From Seriola aureovittata (lineage: Eukaryota > Chordata > Actinopteri > Carangiformes > Carangidae): a stretch of 64,000 bases of DNA. Below are positions 48,495 to 62,556 of the stretch, piece by piece. The stretch's first letter is position 1, and every line of letters starts with the position of its first letter. Under the pieces are notes generated by a model that saw only the letters and a program-made list of their open reading frames with translations, was not told the origin of the DNA and ran no database searches. Position numbers and translations under genes: made by a program. Location: assembly GCF_021018895.1 (NCBI RefSeq), contig NC_079373.1, positions 5,211,501 through 5,275,500 on the forward strand, read 5' to 3'.

Positions 48495-51400
48495 GCAACA
48501 CACACACACAAAGAATTGAACAGTGTGAGAGTGCAGTTGACCAGTAATACTCAGTTTGCTGTTGACAGTGATGAAGCACAGACAGAGGACTCGCTATAGT
48601 CACGGTTGACCACATACTAACTATACAGGATGTATTGATTGACCACAGCTCACAACACCATCGCTAAGAAACTATGAGGTTTGCTGAATGTCACTGTGCA
48701 CACACACAAACACACCTTCATCTACACACACACTCACACTCACATACTCACAGACAGGCATTACCTTAAGTTTAGCTGTGTTAGGCTGCATGTTAATAAG
48801 TCGTGAAGCAGAAACAGAAAAGCAAAGAGCGGTCAGTGGCGTCAGTGCAGCTACAGTCTGAGTGTTGCTCTCTCTGAACGCTCAACACAAACATTTAAAC
48901 CAAAGACAAAAACTACCTGTCTTGAAATTGTAAAAAGACATAGAACCTGACTAATTTTAATAATTTCAGTCAGAGACGAGAGAGAGGAGCCTTCATTTGT
49001 CCCACAGGAACTGTACCGCCAGTCTGAGAGCATCATTTCTCATTGAAACACCTGGACGTAGCTAACAGGTTGTTAACTTGCTTTGCTAACAACCTGCTAA
49101 CACCCTGTTGTTGCTTTGCTAACAACAAAGCCACAATGGAAATTCTTTGGAGATGTAACTTAACACAAACAGCAGAGAAACACAATGAGGCAAACTGTGG
49201 GTTAAATCAACACTGTTAGCAGTAGCTAGCTATTTTAGCTTCAGAACGTACTCTATAGTGTCAGTTAACGGTTTTGGTTTCATAAGAATCAACTTCATTC
49301 AGTTAGTCCTGAGGTATGTGGCTGTTTGTGAGTCATTCACTAGAAAATTCATTTAGATGAATAATTATAATAATTATATTAGTCAATGTTGGTTTCTGCT
49401 AAAAGCCCATCTGTTAGCACAACAGGTCACATTCTGTCCCATTTCTCACAAGTAGAAATGGGACTAAGTCAATCTCAAGTCTTGATCTTGAGACATAATT
49501 GAGTGCAAGTCAAGTTCTCAGTCTGATGTCTCATCAGGTTTTGGGGGAATAGGTTGAATCTGAACCACCACAAAACCTGGCAGGAACAATGGCTGTGCAG
49601 TGACACGGTAGCATTTTTTAAAATATGAAAGTCCAATGTATTTTTTAACTATAAAACTGTGACTGAAGCCAGACTTTAGTCCAAGCTGGCACAGTCTATA
49701 AACATAAACAGATCAGTAACAAAATGATTGCCACTAAGTCTGTCTGTGTCCATTTTACACTCTTAAAACCTCCAACATGGCTGCTGCTGCATTTCATCAC
49801 CTGAGTAACCTATATAACAATATCAACCTGCTTTGAGAGTAAGTGTACAATAAATCTACAACTAATTACTGATTGTAATCATTGGGTGTAACTCGAGGGG
49901 CCTAGAGAATAATTCAGTAAAGTAACAGTGTTGAGCAACGACACAACACAACTAATCAACCTCTAATAAAAGAGTAACAAATACACAAACAGAGAGTCAG
50001 ACACCTCAGCACTGAGCACTAGTTCATGGACAGACGTGATGAGTACTGTGACTGGACGTTACAGACAGCATGAGTGGACAGAGCTAAGAGACTGACGGAC
50101 AGGACAGGACTGGTGGTGGGCGGGCACATGGAGTGGGAGGGGCATACATACCGGGGTGGCAGTGCGGGTTATGCTCATAAACCTAACAGCAATTAGTACA
50201 GGTTTCTGGAGGGAGGGGTGGGGGGAGGGGAGGAAGGAAGGACAGATTAGGGTTAGGGAGTGGTGAAAGTTATCAAGTAGGCATGGCTTTGGTGATTTGT
50301 AGTTTAAAGATGTCGAGACATTTATGTTAAAACTGAGCTACATCTGGTTGGAAATAGTCAGAGCAACTATCCTCTATAGGTTCGCTCCACATCAGTTGGT
50401 CCTTCATAATAAGATTGATGACAAATTTGTTGAAAATTTCCCCACTGAACTACAATATCAACTATGACAGGTCCTCCATCCTTTATCTGGTGGTTCTGCT
50501 CTAGTAAAGTTTCAAGACCTTAATTGTTTAAGTTTTATTTTATTGTGTCAAGTACTTTTACATAATTTACATAACTTACAATATTAGGTTAAAAGTGTCA
50601 AAATTGTTGTCAGTTCATCTTCTTTCAAATGACTAATTGACTTTATTGATCAAGTTTAATCTGGCCATGAGATAAGTGAAAATACAGTGATGGAAAAAGT
50701 GCCCAGATCCTTTACTTAAGTCAAAGTAAAAGTATCACACTATTAGATAACTATAGCAAAAGTGGAGAAGTACTGGCATCAAAATGTACGTAAGTCCTGA
50801 GTAAATATAGTACTGCTGACACAATAGTTATACTGTATGTGTCCTAAATATCTAAGACATCACTTTTTAACATACATTTTCCATGTTTTATCCAAGATAT
50901 TTATACGTCTTTTATCTTCCAAATCATTAAAACCATCCTTGCTGGGAAAGTTTAGATACAAGCTGTTGCTAGATGAATTTGGGAGGCTAGGGAATCACAA
51001 ACAAGTTAGCAGCATTTTACCAATTATTGTGTTTGCTAGAAAAACATATTCAATGTGGAGAATTTCTAAGATTTCCTGTGTTTTGAATTTCTTTTAAAGA
51101 TGAAGATTGCCTGTTGGGCTCTATGGTGCTGTACTCTTTTGCACTGTTGCTGTGCGTTTAACCTTTAAATTTGCAATGACCTGTGGAGATGACATGTTTG
51201 TAACCAGCTATAAAGAAAGCAAGGCTCTCTGCTCCCTCCATGTGCACATGACCGAACACAATCAGCAACATCTGGATCCTTTTGTGCAAAGTTGCATTCT
51301 TCAAAATTAATTTTATATCCTTTGTCTTTCCTTTAAAATAATTTCATCAACAACAGTAATAGAAGTTATATGACATTACACATTGTATTAGTTTCTGCTT

Positions 51401-54400
51401 ATGGTGTGTTGCAGTTGGTTTTTCCTTTTCATAGTTCTTTACAGTTGAGATTTGTTGTGAAAGAAAAGTTTCAATGCATTTAAACTTTGCTTGTAAATGA
51501 CCAATATGAGCAACATTACCATTTACTGAAGGCTCATGCTCACAGTTGGCAAATATGTCAGTTGCTTTAAGTTGGTTTTCACTCTTTACACTCCACCTTT
51601 TTTCTTTTGTACATGGGAGCTGCTGAGAGTCCTGTTTAACGTCTGCTGTGACTTAAAGTCCAACATAGAGTAGAAACAGCATTACCAGAGAGGTAAGTTA
51701 GAAATGTTCTTATAAAAGACAGGGTTGTTGCACATATGCAGCCAAATTGTGAAATGTGAATTTCTATTTAAGATAACGGCAGTATGTTTTGTATACAAAG
51801 TTACTGTGTCCTGCTGTGAACATGTTTCATTTAAGGTGTATCCTCTTTAGTTGTCCAGCTTTTTGCTTGTGTAACAAATACACAAGAAGATCTGTTGATG
51901 AAAGATGTAAATAAACACAGAGGAATGAACTCCTGCCATGGCCGTGTGAAAACCATGCCAGCTGCTCGTGGAGCTGAAAACTGTCACCATTTAAATGATG
52001 AGTGAGCGGAACAAGCAGGAAAACATCCACCTCAATGTGACGGGCAGTCGGGTTTATTCACACTAACGTCTGAGTATGTATCACAGACGCCTGTTGTTGG
52101 ACGACTGACAGCAGCTGTAGTCTGGTCTTACCATGGATTTCCTGATGTGGGTCAGTCTGCTCTTGGCTTTGCTCTCTGCAAACTCCAGACTGTTGATGTC
52201 CTTCAGACGAGCTTTGTACTTTCTCATCTGCTCGTTGATGATCAGCTCCACACACCTGCAGGGCAGACACATTTACAGTAGAACCATGAAAAAGAGCATG
52301 AAACCACTTGCAAATCCATCTCTAAGCTTGTGCGTAAAGTTTTTTCCACGTTCTTCTTCTCTATCATGTCTGGAGGTATAAATGTAAATGTAAGTGGTCC
52401 TCCTCTTTAACTATAACTTCTTTTAATATTTTGACCATATGGAAACATTGTGAAATGCAGACTTTTATGATTTTTATTTATTCATTATTGTTATTGTTGT
52501 TTATGTTTTGTTTTCATGTTTCAAATGACTTAATCTTAATGTTGGACTATAACACATTTTCCTTCATACTAGATGTAAACACATTGGCCTTTATATTGTT
52601 GGAAGTTATTTGAAAATATTAATAAACATAATTTTGAAAATAAATAAAGAAATCAATGTCTTAGTATATGACAGTGTTGTCCAGTCAAAAGTAATCAACC
52701 ATGTAAACAGAAAGTCACTGTAGCATCACAAGCTGCAGCATAACTTCATAAACACAGTTTAAGGATGGCAAATGATATAAACTACCGGTCCTTTGTGAAT
52801 ATAATACTTTGTTTTATTTACATAGGCATACACAAAGAATATGTGTTTATCAGAGGGAGGATTCATGCAGTTTAGAGTGAATTATGCTAATAATTGAACC
52901 AATGCTATCTGGTCTTTCAGACATAAGTTGTGTTATTTTTGTGAAATGTACTTTAAAATTGTTCCAGTTTACATCTTTGAACTAAATTTTAAAACATTTA
53001 AATAAGTTTCAGGTCAGATTTTAATAATCACTCTCAACAGTTCAGTTTTAGCCTTGTTAGTGAGCTCTGTAAATATTCAACTAATCTCTATAAGTATATG
53101 TAGTATAAGAACTAGACAAAGATTGATTTTTTTAATGAGCCATGCTTAAAGTAAACACCATCGAAGTAAATCTACCTCGGCCAAACAGGTCGATGATGTT
53201 GTGAGATACAATTTCAGAGCCACAGTTACAGAGTTGAAGTCTTTGCTCCTACAAGCCTCCACAGGCACTTTCCATCAGCCAATCAAAGAAGAGTCGTGTT
53301 ATTTTACTTAACACAAAGTAGTAACAATGGATGGTTAACTCTGGTTTAAACTTTCTGGTTTTTTTGTGTTGCAACACACTTATTTTGTGTGAAGCCACCA
53401 GTGAGAAATAATGTGGATAAAATCAAAAACAATGCACCTAAATCTTTGTGGAAACTGTGAAGTGGAACAAATTATTACGTATGATATTTACACTCCTTTG
53501 GCCATGAAACATCATTGTTGCAGGCAGTTCTTTTGATTACGAGCCCTGTTTGATGATTTTGAGATTTAACAGGCAGAACTTGAGTTATAGTTTGAGGTCA
53601 GGGGACGTACGCAGTGGTTTTGCTGATGTCTTGGACGCTCTGCAGCGGGTCGATGGTGTCGGGGCAGCGAAGGATGCAGGGAGCAAACACGATGGCGAGG
53701 GCGTTGGCTGACATCCTGTTAGTCTCCTCCTGCAGGGCGATCCTGTAAAACACCACAGAATAATCCTGTTAATCCTGATGTTGATCCATAGAGAATATTC
53801 CCAACAGACACAACACTTAGAGGATGGCATGTGAGTGAGACGGCTAATCCAGAGTCTCTGATAATCAGTGAGGAAAAAAACAACAAAGGGAATCTGAAAC
53901 CTCTGCAGCCAAGATGAAAAAAAGCTGACTGCACAGACATTTTGCTCACAGGCGAAATCATCCGTCAGATCTTGTTTCAAAACCTCATGTTCAGACTCTT
54001 GCCTGAGGCTCTAATGCTGATGTTGATTCCTATCTCATCTCTCACCTGACCAGATGGAAGATGAGGCGCTCCAGTGTGCTCAGGTGTGTCCTGCTGAGCT
54101 GGTCGATCACAGAATACACCCCTCGGATCACCTCCCGCTTGTCTGGCTGACCTGAAGAGAGCAAAAACACACACACACACACACACAAACTCAGATTATC
54201 ACACTGACTCAGCTGGATTGGCTTCTAGACTGACAAACAGTAAAGCAGCCGCTAAAGGAGCTAATTATGAGCTTACCCATGGCCCTGAGGAACTCCTCGT
54301 ACAGTTCAAAGGTCATGAGAGGGCTGGGCAGGTCACGCAGCCACTGCTTGAGAACACTAGCAATGACGTGGATGTTGTAGTCGTCCAGGTTCACACTGTT

Positions 54401-56647
54401 CACATCTGGAACAGAGAGATACGCTCAGGAAAATGAACATTCATTCATGTTTCAATTATTGTGACTGTGTTTGGTAGATTTACAGGTAGATGTAATCACA
54501 GAAGTAGTAGCAGTAAAAGCAGTAATGGAAGTGGAACTGGAAGCAGCAGGTGTTGTAGTAGTTGTTGTAGCAGGAGTTTTTGTAGTAAGGGTAGTATAAG
54601 AAGTAGTAGTAGAAGAAGAAGAAGAAGGAAAAGAACAGAAAGAGGAAGAGAAGGAAGAAGCAGTACCATTTAGTAATAGTACTATTAGAAGTGTTAGTGG
54701 TACTACTAGAAGAAAAAGCAGTAGTGGTAGTAATAATGGTAGAAGTAATAGTAGTAGTAGTAGTAGTAGTGGTAGCAGTGGGTAGAAGTGTATGTATTAG
54801 TAGTACTAGTATAAGTACAGGAAGAAGCAGAAGTATCAGTAGAAGGAGCACAGCAGTACTATGAGAGGTAGAAGAAGAAGAAGTTGCAGTAGTAAGTACT
54901 ATGTGAAGAAGTGGTAATAGTAGATGTAGTAGTAATAGAAAAAGAAGTAGCAAAAGAAATAGTAGTAGCAGAGGATGAGGTTGTGGTAGACGTAGTGATA
55001 GAAGTGGCAGTAATAGTAGAAGCAGCTGTTACAGATGTTTTATATGGAAATGAAATGAAAGGTGTTGGTCTCACCTGTGTCCAGCCCCTGACGGAGTTCT
55101 TTGATCTTATTGGTGGAGCCCGACTTCCTGTAGATCCCCTCTGTGTAGAGGCCGTGCATCTCGATGTAGTTGATGAGTTTCTCCACCAGCTGCGGCACCG
55201 TTCGCTCCTCGCTGGTCAGACGGGACAGCTCCACGCCAAACTGCCGAGACGACAGCTCCGGATCGTACTTGTTTAGAAAAATACAAACGTAGAAACATGT
55301 CAGAGTGAAGTCAGCCTACTCTAGGTAATGTTTGCTGAGGTGAGCTGTGGCCCCTGTGACAGTTACAGCATGATGATGCATGATGAAGTGACTAATGAGC
55401 CTAATCAACCTGTAGCTGAGTGTATTTAAAGGAGCAAAGGTTTGTTTTAGAGCTTATGAATTCAACTACCCTTAATTCAGTACTGTGTAGAAGTTGCAAC
55501 AATTACATCATTTCATTATTCCTGGCAGATCCACTCAAGCTGTGCCAGACTGGAACGGGAACATCTGTAAACTGCCATCTTCAGGTCTTTCTACAGATTT
55601 TATTTGGGGTTTAAACCTGAGCTTTGGCTGGGCCACTTAAGGACACTCAAAAACTTGTTCTGAAGTCACTCCAGCTTTGTCTTTGCTGTGTGTTTCGAGT
55701 CATTGTTGTGATGAAAGCTGAACCGTCGCCTCAGTCTCAGGTTGCCTGCACTCCTTCCCTCATTTCTGACCAGTCTCCCTCTCTCTTCCACTAAGAAGCC
55801 CCCCCCATAGCAGCATGCTGCCACCCCCATGCTTCACTGTAGGGATGGTGTTAGTCAGGTGATGAGCAGTGCATTTCAGTTTTCTTCTCTTTGTCATTAT
55901 GGATTATTGAGAGAAGGCTGATGGGCAAAAATAGAGTTTTATCCATTTCAAATTAAACGTACAACACATTAAATTGTTCAAAAATGCAGGAGTCTGAATA
56001 TCTTATTCATGTATGTATCCGAAGCAGAATTGCTCTGAATGCGGAATAACTCCAAAACGTGGCAGGAATACGATCATTTTTCATTAAGTTTGACGATAAT
56101 GAGTCACAAAGTTAATTAAGAAGGTGAAAACTGAATCACTGCTTTGATTAGTGATTAAACCCATGTGCTGTAACACGCATATTCATTCTTTTTTACCACC
56201 ATTATGATATTATAGCATCCTGAAACACAACAACTTACGATAATGGACAAAAAATAAAAAAAATCTCCACCTACCTTTTTACTGCACTTGGTCGTCATCT
56301 TGGAGCAGCACTTCCTGTGGCAAGCGTAGCGACACACTGCAGACAACAGAACAACACAATCAGACCGATGACTTCTCTACAACCTCCTTGCACCACTGCA
56401 CTGCCTGCTGCTGCTGCTGCTGCAGTCAGTCACGACCTCAAAGACTCGGACCGGTAAACGTCGAGAGCTGCCGAGAGAGTTTGGATGTGATGTCCTCTCT
56501 CTCTCTCAGAGTGCAGATGAAGCTTTGTAACTAGACCGAAGATAGATTTATGAAAGGAGCGGGAGGGTTAATCGAATTTTTCCGACACTCAGGAAGGCAG
56601 GGCAAGTGTGTGAGTTTTGTGAGTTTAAATGTGCAGTGTCTGTGTTT

Positions 56648-56705
<58 letters not shown>

Positions 56706-59700
56706 TGGGAAAGGAGTAGGAGTAGGAGGGGGTGTAATGTGCCGTGTGGATGGAAATAAAAACTACACACAAGGGCGTGAGAGCCTGTGGGTAAGTGAGT
56801 TAGGAGAACATTAAGAACTGCAGGTGGTGTGTATTTTTGTGTGTGTGGGTGTGTGTGTAATAGTGAGCAGAGCTGCAGATCTTTACAGCCTGCTTTTAGC
56901 CCAAATAAAAAAAAGAAAGATGAGGTAAAAAGTAAGGATACTTTCCATTAATTCCCATTTAATAATAGTAATGAATCAAATCCCTTAATTTTGACATTGT
57001 AATCCAATTCCTTCCAAGTTTGTTGATGTTGTTCTAAAAAAGTTTTGAACAATTTGTCTTCCACAACATTTAAAACTTTACGTCTGATGCAAAGAATGTC
57101 TGACAGGATGTGAAACATACAATGTCATATTATAAAGTGAAACGCTGATACTTCCGTCTTTTTACCTCTTTTTTTTCCTTATTCCATGACTACATCAAAC
57201 AACGTAAACCTCTGTTGCATCTAACTAATCTATGATGCATTGATCACTCTCTCTGTCTTTGCATTGATATCATACTATCAACTTTGCATTTTCTTTCTCC
57301 TGTAGTTTTCTTCTCCTCTCTCTCTCTCTCTCTCATCATTCTGCAGGTATCTGACACTGGAGCTGCAGGATCCACATCTGACACTACAACACTCATTATT
57401 ATTATTAATATTATCATTATTATTGATGACACCATTACCTATGAGTGTTACTATTATCATTTTCACTATAACCAACAGTCAGCAGTATACTATGCACAGC
57501 TGTTCCTGCTCGCTCTCTCTTCTGGACTGAACAACCAAAGACGCTGCATGAAAACTTTGGTCTTGGTCCAACTGCCATTTATTACCAACCGCCACCATGT
57601 ATTGTTTTCACCCTGTGAGTCTGTGTGTGTGTGTCATCACAGAAAAATGTCCTGGAGACACCGACTGCAGCAGGAACTACCACAGAGGTGGTTGAGTAAT
57701 TTGGCAGGTGTTTATATGTCTGTCTGTCTGCGGGCAAAATTAATCACCGCAGTCACAACCTGTAAGATACAGTCGCAAAAACTTGTGTAGGCTGAGTTTG
57801 AAGATGGGCGTGGTCCGACCCATGAGTACTGAGAACTCATGTAATATGATAATAATGACTACAGTGAACTCGTGGGTCAGAATGTCAGCATGCTGACAGG
57901 CGTCTCTGCTGGTGTGATCCCGTCACAATATGGCCTGTGGTTTGTGGTGCAAACACAGACCAACCACAGGACTGTGTGATTTAAGAATTTAGCGTCAATG
58001 CAAAAGGCGACGCAAAAGCTAAACACCTAAATAAAGATGATCCATGTGCTGATTGTAGGAACTGTGAGGGAAACCATATTCAATGTCAAAGAATCAGCTT
58101 TTTTGTTTTGATTTTCCCAACTTTATTTAAACAGTTTTGAATGGAATGAATGGACTGCACTTATACAGCTTTTCTAGTCCTATCGACTGCTCAAAGTGCT
58201 TTACACAACTAGCCACATTAACCCATTCACACACACACACACATACTCATACATCACTCACACAACACTTCGACGTGCGGACTGGAGGAGCCAGGGAACA
58301 AACGACCCACCCTCTGATTGATGGGTGACCCGCTTTACCTCTTGAGCCACAGCCGCTCAAAAATACCTGTATATGCGTCTGTGGCTGATATTATTAATGC
58401 TCTTATGTAGTGTGACAGTAATCCTGGTTGTTTATGTTGTATTTACTGTTGTATTGTTTTTGTTGTCTTCTTGGTTTTCTTGGTAAGGATCAACTAAACT
58501 GAACTACAGGTGCGAGCCAACTATTTAAGTGTTAAGATGCATGTGTGTGTGTGCGTGTGTGTTCGTGTGTGTGTGTTGCTTATGTATGGAGTCCTCACGT
58601 TTGCAGACGCAGGCTCGGTCCATCATCCAGATGAGGGAGGAGCAGTACTCGCAGTAGGTGGGGATGCTGTACTGGGTGGACTTGAAGATGTGGCCATTGT
58701 GTTCCTCCACCTGCAGGGGGCAGTAGAGCCGCTGCTCAGATCACATTCATTCAAAAATGTATTGTGTATATTCCGAATACTTTGTTTTAATCTACCAAAG
58801 TATTTCTAAACTCACAATGTCAGTTTCCTTCTTCCTCGACTTCTTGCGCTCACGTTTAGGAGCCTGAAAAGAGAAACATTTGTTACTTTGTGCATTTTGT
58901 GTCTTTTTTGTGAATGATAGTGACACATGTAATGAATGAATCTGTTACTTATACAAAATGTATGTACAAGTTTGCATTTTACGTTAAAAGGTACACGTCA
59001 AAACTCTTTAATACTTACTATCTGCATTCATTCATGTATCTATCACAGATAAATCTCAATAAAGTCTAACAGCTTGATTAAATATAAAATCTTTCCCAGT
59101 TTTTAAGTCCAACAATCTGGTGCATCTGATGCGTCTTACCCTGCCGATGGTTCCCTCCATGGGCTTGAACTCGGTCATGAATTCATCCAGGAAGACCTTA
59201 AAGGTGTTGACCCACACCTTCACTGGCGACTCGCTCCAGTCTCTCTGCTCCAGACGCATGGTCTTCTCCAGGATGTGCTCGAACAAGGCGTAAAGGTCCT
59301 TGTAACGGATACTCTTCCCATCATCCATCTGGAGGTGAGGGTAAAGAAAGGGAAAGAAAAGACGTACCTTAAAGTTTGTATGAAAGTCAACACAGCATCA
59401 GTTACATTTACATTTTCAAGGGTTTTCTTTTCCATTGCGATATTCAGGTTTTTTTTTTTAGGTGCCAGACGGGTGTCGTGTCCGACTGGACCACAGGATA
59501 CGGCACAAAACAAGAAGGATTCAACAATCACAGGAAAGTATCCAAGTATCACCTCCCTCTGACTGAAACCTTCTCTGACTGATCCTGTTGCGTTTGAAGC
59601 AGCTGAGAACAAAAGGAAGAGAAAAGAGCGGCGAGGACTCACGGCCAGAGCAGTGGAGTACGAGTTGAAGATGTTGATCCTGAACTCCTTCAGCGCCTTC

Positions 59701-60046
59701 TTGAAGACGACGTCCACCATGGTGTCCTTCTTACTGTCCTCAGAATCCAGGTCAGCGATCTGCAGGGACAGCACAGCAACGTCTGTAAGGTCTGGACCTT
59801 GTACAGTAATACTCTGATGCAGGATGATTATTCGGCTTCAAAATAGGGTGTAAACAGGAAGGGGGGCAGCGTGTGGGAGTGGGCTCGGATGTAGTATTCG
59901 TCGTCGTCGTCTGACTGGGTCGCCCCCTCAGAGTTACAGCGGGTGAGGAAGTCGGAGCGCGTCCGCGGCATTCGAGCTTTCTTTTTGGGGCCTGGACGGC
60001 CCACCTGCTTCCAGGCAACCACAGGAACATCAGGTCAGCTGCTGCA

Positions 60047-60092
<46 letters not shown>

Positions 60093-62512
60093 TCAGTGTG
60101 CACAGGTGCAGGTTCACCCTATCACCTTCTTCATGAGGAAGTCGTTCATGCTGCGGTAGTCGTGGGCCGACGTCAGGATGTGCAGGGCGTCGTTCTGCCA
60201 CTGGGCGGGCTCCAGAGCGATGCTGCTGATCTTCACGCTGCGACGCCTCCTCATCTTGGGAGACGGCTCCTTGTTCTCCTTACTGTCCCTCACCCCCTGA
60301 GAGGGAGCCGCCTCCAGGTCCGGACTGTGAGGGGGAGACGGGCCTTCTGGGAGACAAAGATGGAGAAAGTGGGGAGGGGTTACAATTTGTATGTTTCTGT
60401 CGGCTAAAGACGGCTCATTGTGTGTTTAGGTGATTCACCATGTGTCTCTCCAGCTTCACTCCTGCTCGCCTGCTTCTCTCTGGACAGTTTCTTCTCTCCG
60501 TGCTTCGTCTTACTCCAGAATCGCATCTTCCCTCTCATCCTGCTAAATGACAAACACAGCTGATTAATCAAAGATCAATTCCTTTAAAATTAAAGCATAT
60601 CATGTCAAAATATGTAATATTTTGTTATATTGTAAATATAAAAAAGAGGAAAGAGAATCATGTTTTATAATTTCCCTAATGAACAACAGTGTCAGACAAA
60701 CTTAAATGGTACTTTTTTTTTTTTTTTTTTTTTTTTTACAGTTCTGCTACAGTTCTGTAAAAGACTGATGTCATCAGCAGAAATACGACTTTCTGTGAAT
60801 ATATACAAAAAGACACTTGGGGGGGATCTACCTTCCATCTTGACTGGATGTTTTCCTGAGGACCTCCACTTTGCCCAGGTCTCCTGATGACATGGTCTTA
60901 TGGATCTTCTTCTGGTCTTTGTGAGAAGGCTGGAGAGCAGAGACCAGCAACCAGTTGAGAAACAATATATAAGTTATATTTTACTCCAGTCAGCTGACCA
61001 GGCTCTGGCAGGTTTGTGGGTGGACCAGGATGTTGTGGTTTTGGGTGAGCTGAGTTCAGTTGTTTTAGAGTTTCCTGTTTAACACAGGTTGGTTCATCTA
61101 AGGTAAATCATGCATTATGGACAGTGGTATTATATTATGGAGTAATATGTTTATACGATTCATTCTATAATCTTCAAATAATGCATCACCTCAGTAAATG
61201 TTTGTGACTACATACAGTATTTAAGTAAAGTATAAATATTCTGGTTCTAGTGATTCTACTAAAATCTACTGATGAATTTAATGTGTAGAAATCAGAGATA
61301 TCACAGAGAATGATGTTGATGTGAGAGAGAGAGAGAAACAGAAGTCATGCTCTGAGATCCTGTTAGAAAACGACGTTAGTGAGAAGGTACTCGGCTCGAG
61401 GTGTGAACAGCTCCAGCATGCAGGAGCGGTGGAGCGCAGGCGTGATGATGTGTTCTCAGGACCGGTCGGTTGTCGGCGGGCAAAAATATGAGATCTTCAG
61501 TGATCCACAAGCTGTCAGTCAAACTGATCTTACTGTGAAAATCTGTTCGTTGTTAAAGAAGAAGTAGGTATAGGGATACTTTACTGTGTTGGCAATTTGA
61601 GTTTAAATCTTATATTTTTTCTTTCAAGACAAGTTTTCTTCTTCACCTAAAAATGACTGATTAAATTTAAAAGGGTGCCGACAAACAAATTAACTTTCCT
61701 TCTTAGTGATGAAGTAAGTAGTCAGTTATTTGATTACTAAATCAAAAGATATGAATCGCGAACAGTCCTGACAATAAATTCATTATTATGTGCAAGCTGT
61801 ATGAAGTTTCAAGAATTTGAAACTGAAATTGTAATTGTAAATTTACATTTACATTTACAATTTGAAATTTCTTTAGGTTTGGGGCTGTTGGCAGTTTAGT
61901 TTTTAATGAAGAAAAATATGAGAATAAACTCCAAAATGTTGAATGAAGTATCCCTTGACAAAGAGATGTGTTTCTGAGAAGGAAAGCGGAGTGAAGCCCG
62001 GAGGTGAAGCTCAGCTCAGCTGATTTTCAAACCAACAGCGAACCAGAGCGTCGTGCAAAGCTCCTCGCTACAGACCAACCACGGTGACGGCCTGTTTTCA
62101 TCAGTGGTGAAACAGCCGAGTGAAAGTGGAGTTAGAAGTGTTAAAAAGCTCCTCCCCAGCTGCTCGGCCAGGTCCACCTGAGAAGAAGGTGGATTTGGGG
62201 TGTTGGGGGGGTGGAGTGGACAGGAGACTTGTTTGGAGGTCACGGGCCTCCGGAGATCCGGTATTTTACCATCTCTGAGTCACTGTGACAGTCAGCCTCG
62301 GGGTGGGTGTGTGGGGGAGACAGGAAGGGGGGCAGCGTGCGGGAGTGGGCTCGGATGTAGTATTCGTCGTCGTCGTCTGACTGGGTCGCCCCCTCAGAGT
62401 TACAGCGGGTGAGGAAGTCGGAGCGCGTCCGCGACATTCGAGCTTTCTTTTTGGGGCCTGGACGGCCCACCTGCTTCCAGGCAACCACAGGGACATCAGG
62501 TCAGCTGCTGCA

Positions 62513-62556
<44 letters not shown>

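Noticed and set aside
48124..48615. 163-aa minus-strand open frame
   Set aside because: Contains true myo9a exon 48405-48194 in frame, but its upstream part is the (TG)n tract and is intronic.
54480..54953. 157-aa minus-strand open frame
   Set aside because: Product of the AGT triplet satellite; no resemblance to a protein and in a myo9a intron.
59854..60088. The duplicate exon as a mutually exclusive alternative to 62470-62270
   Set aside because: It lies three exons downstream of its parent and has no usable donor, so exchange of one for the other is not possible in normal cis-splicing.
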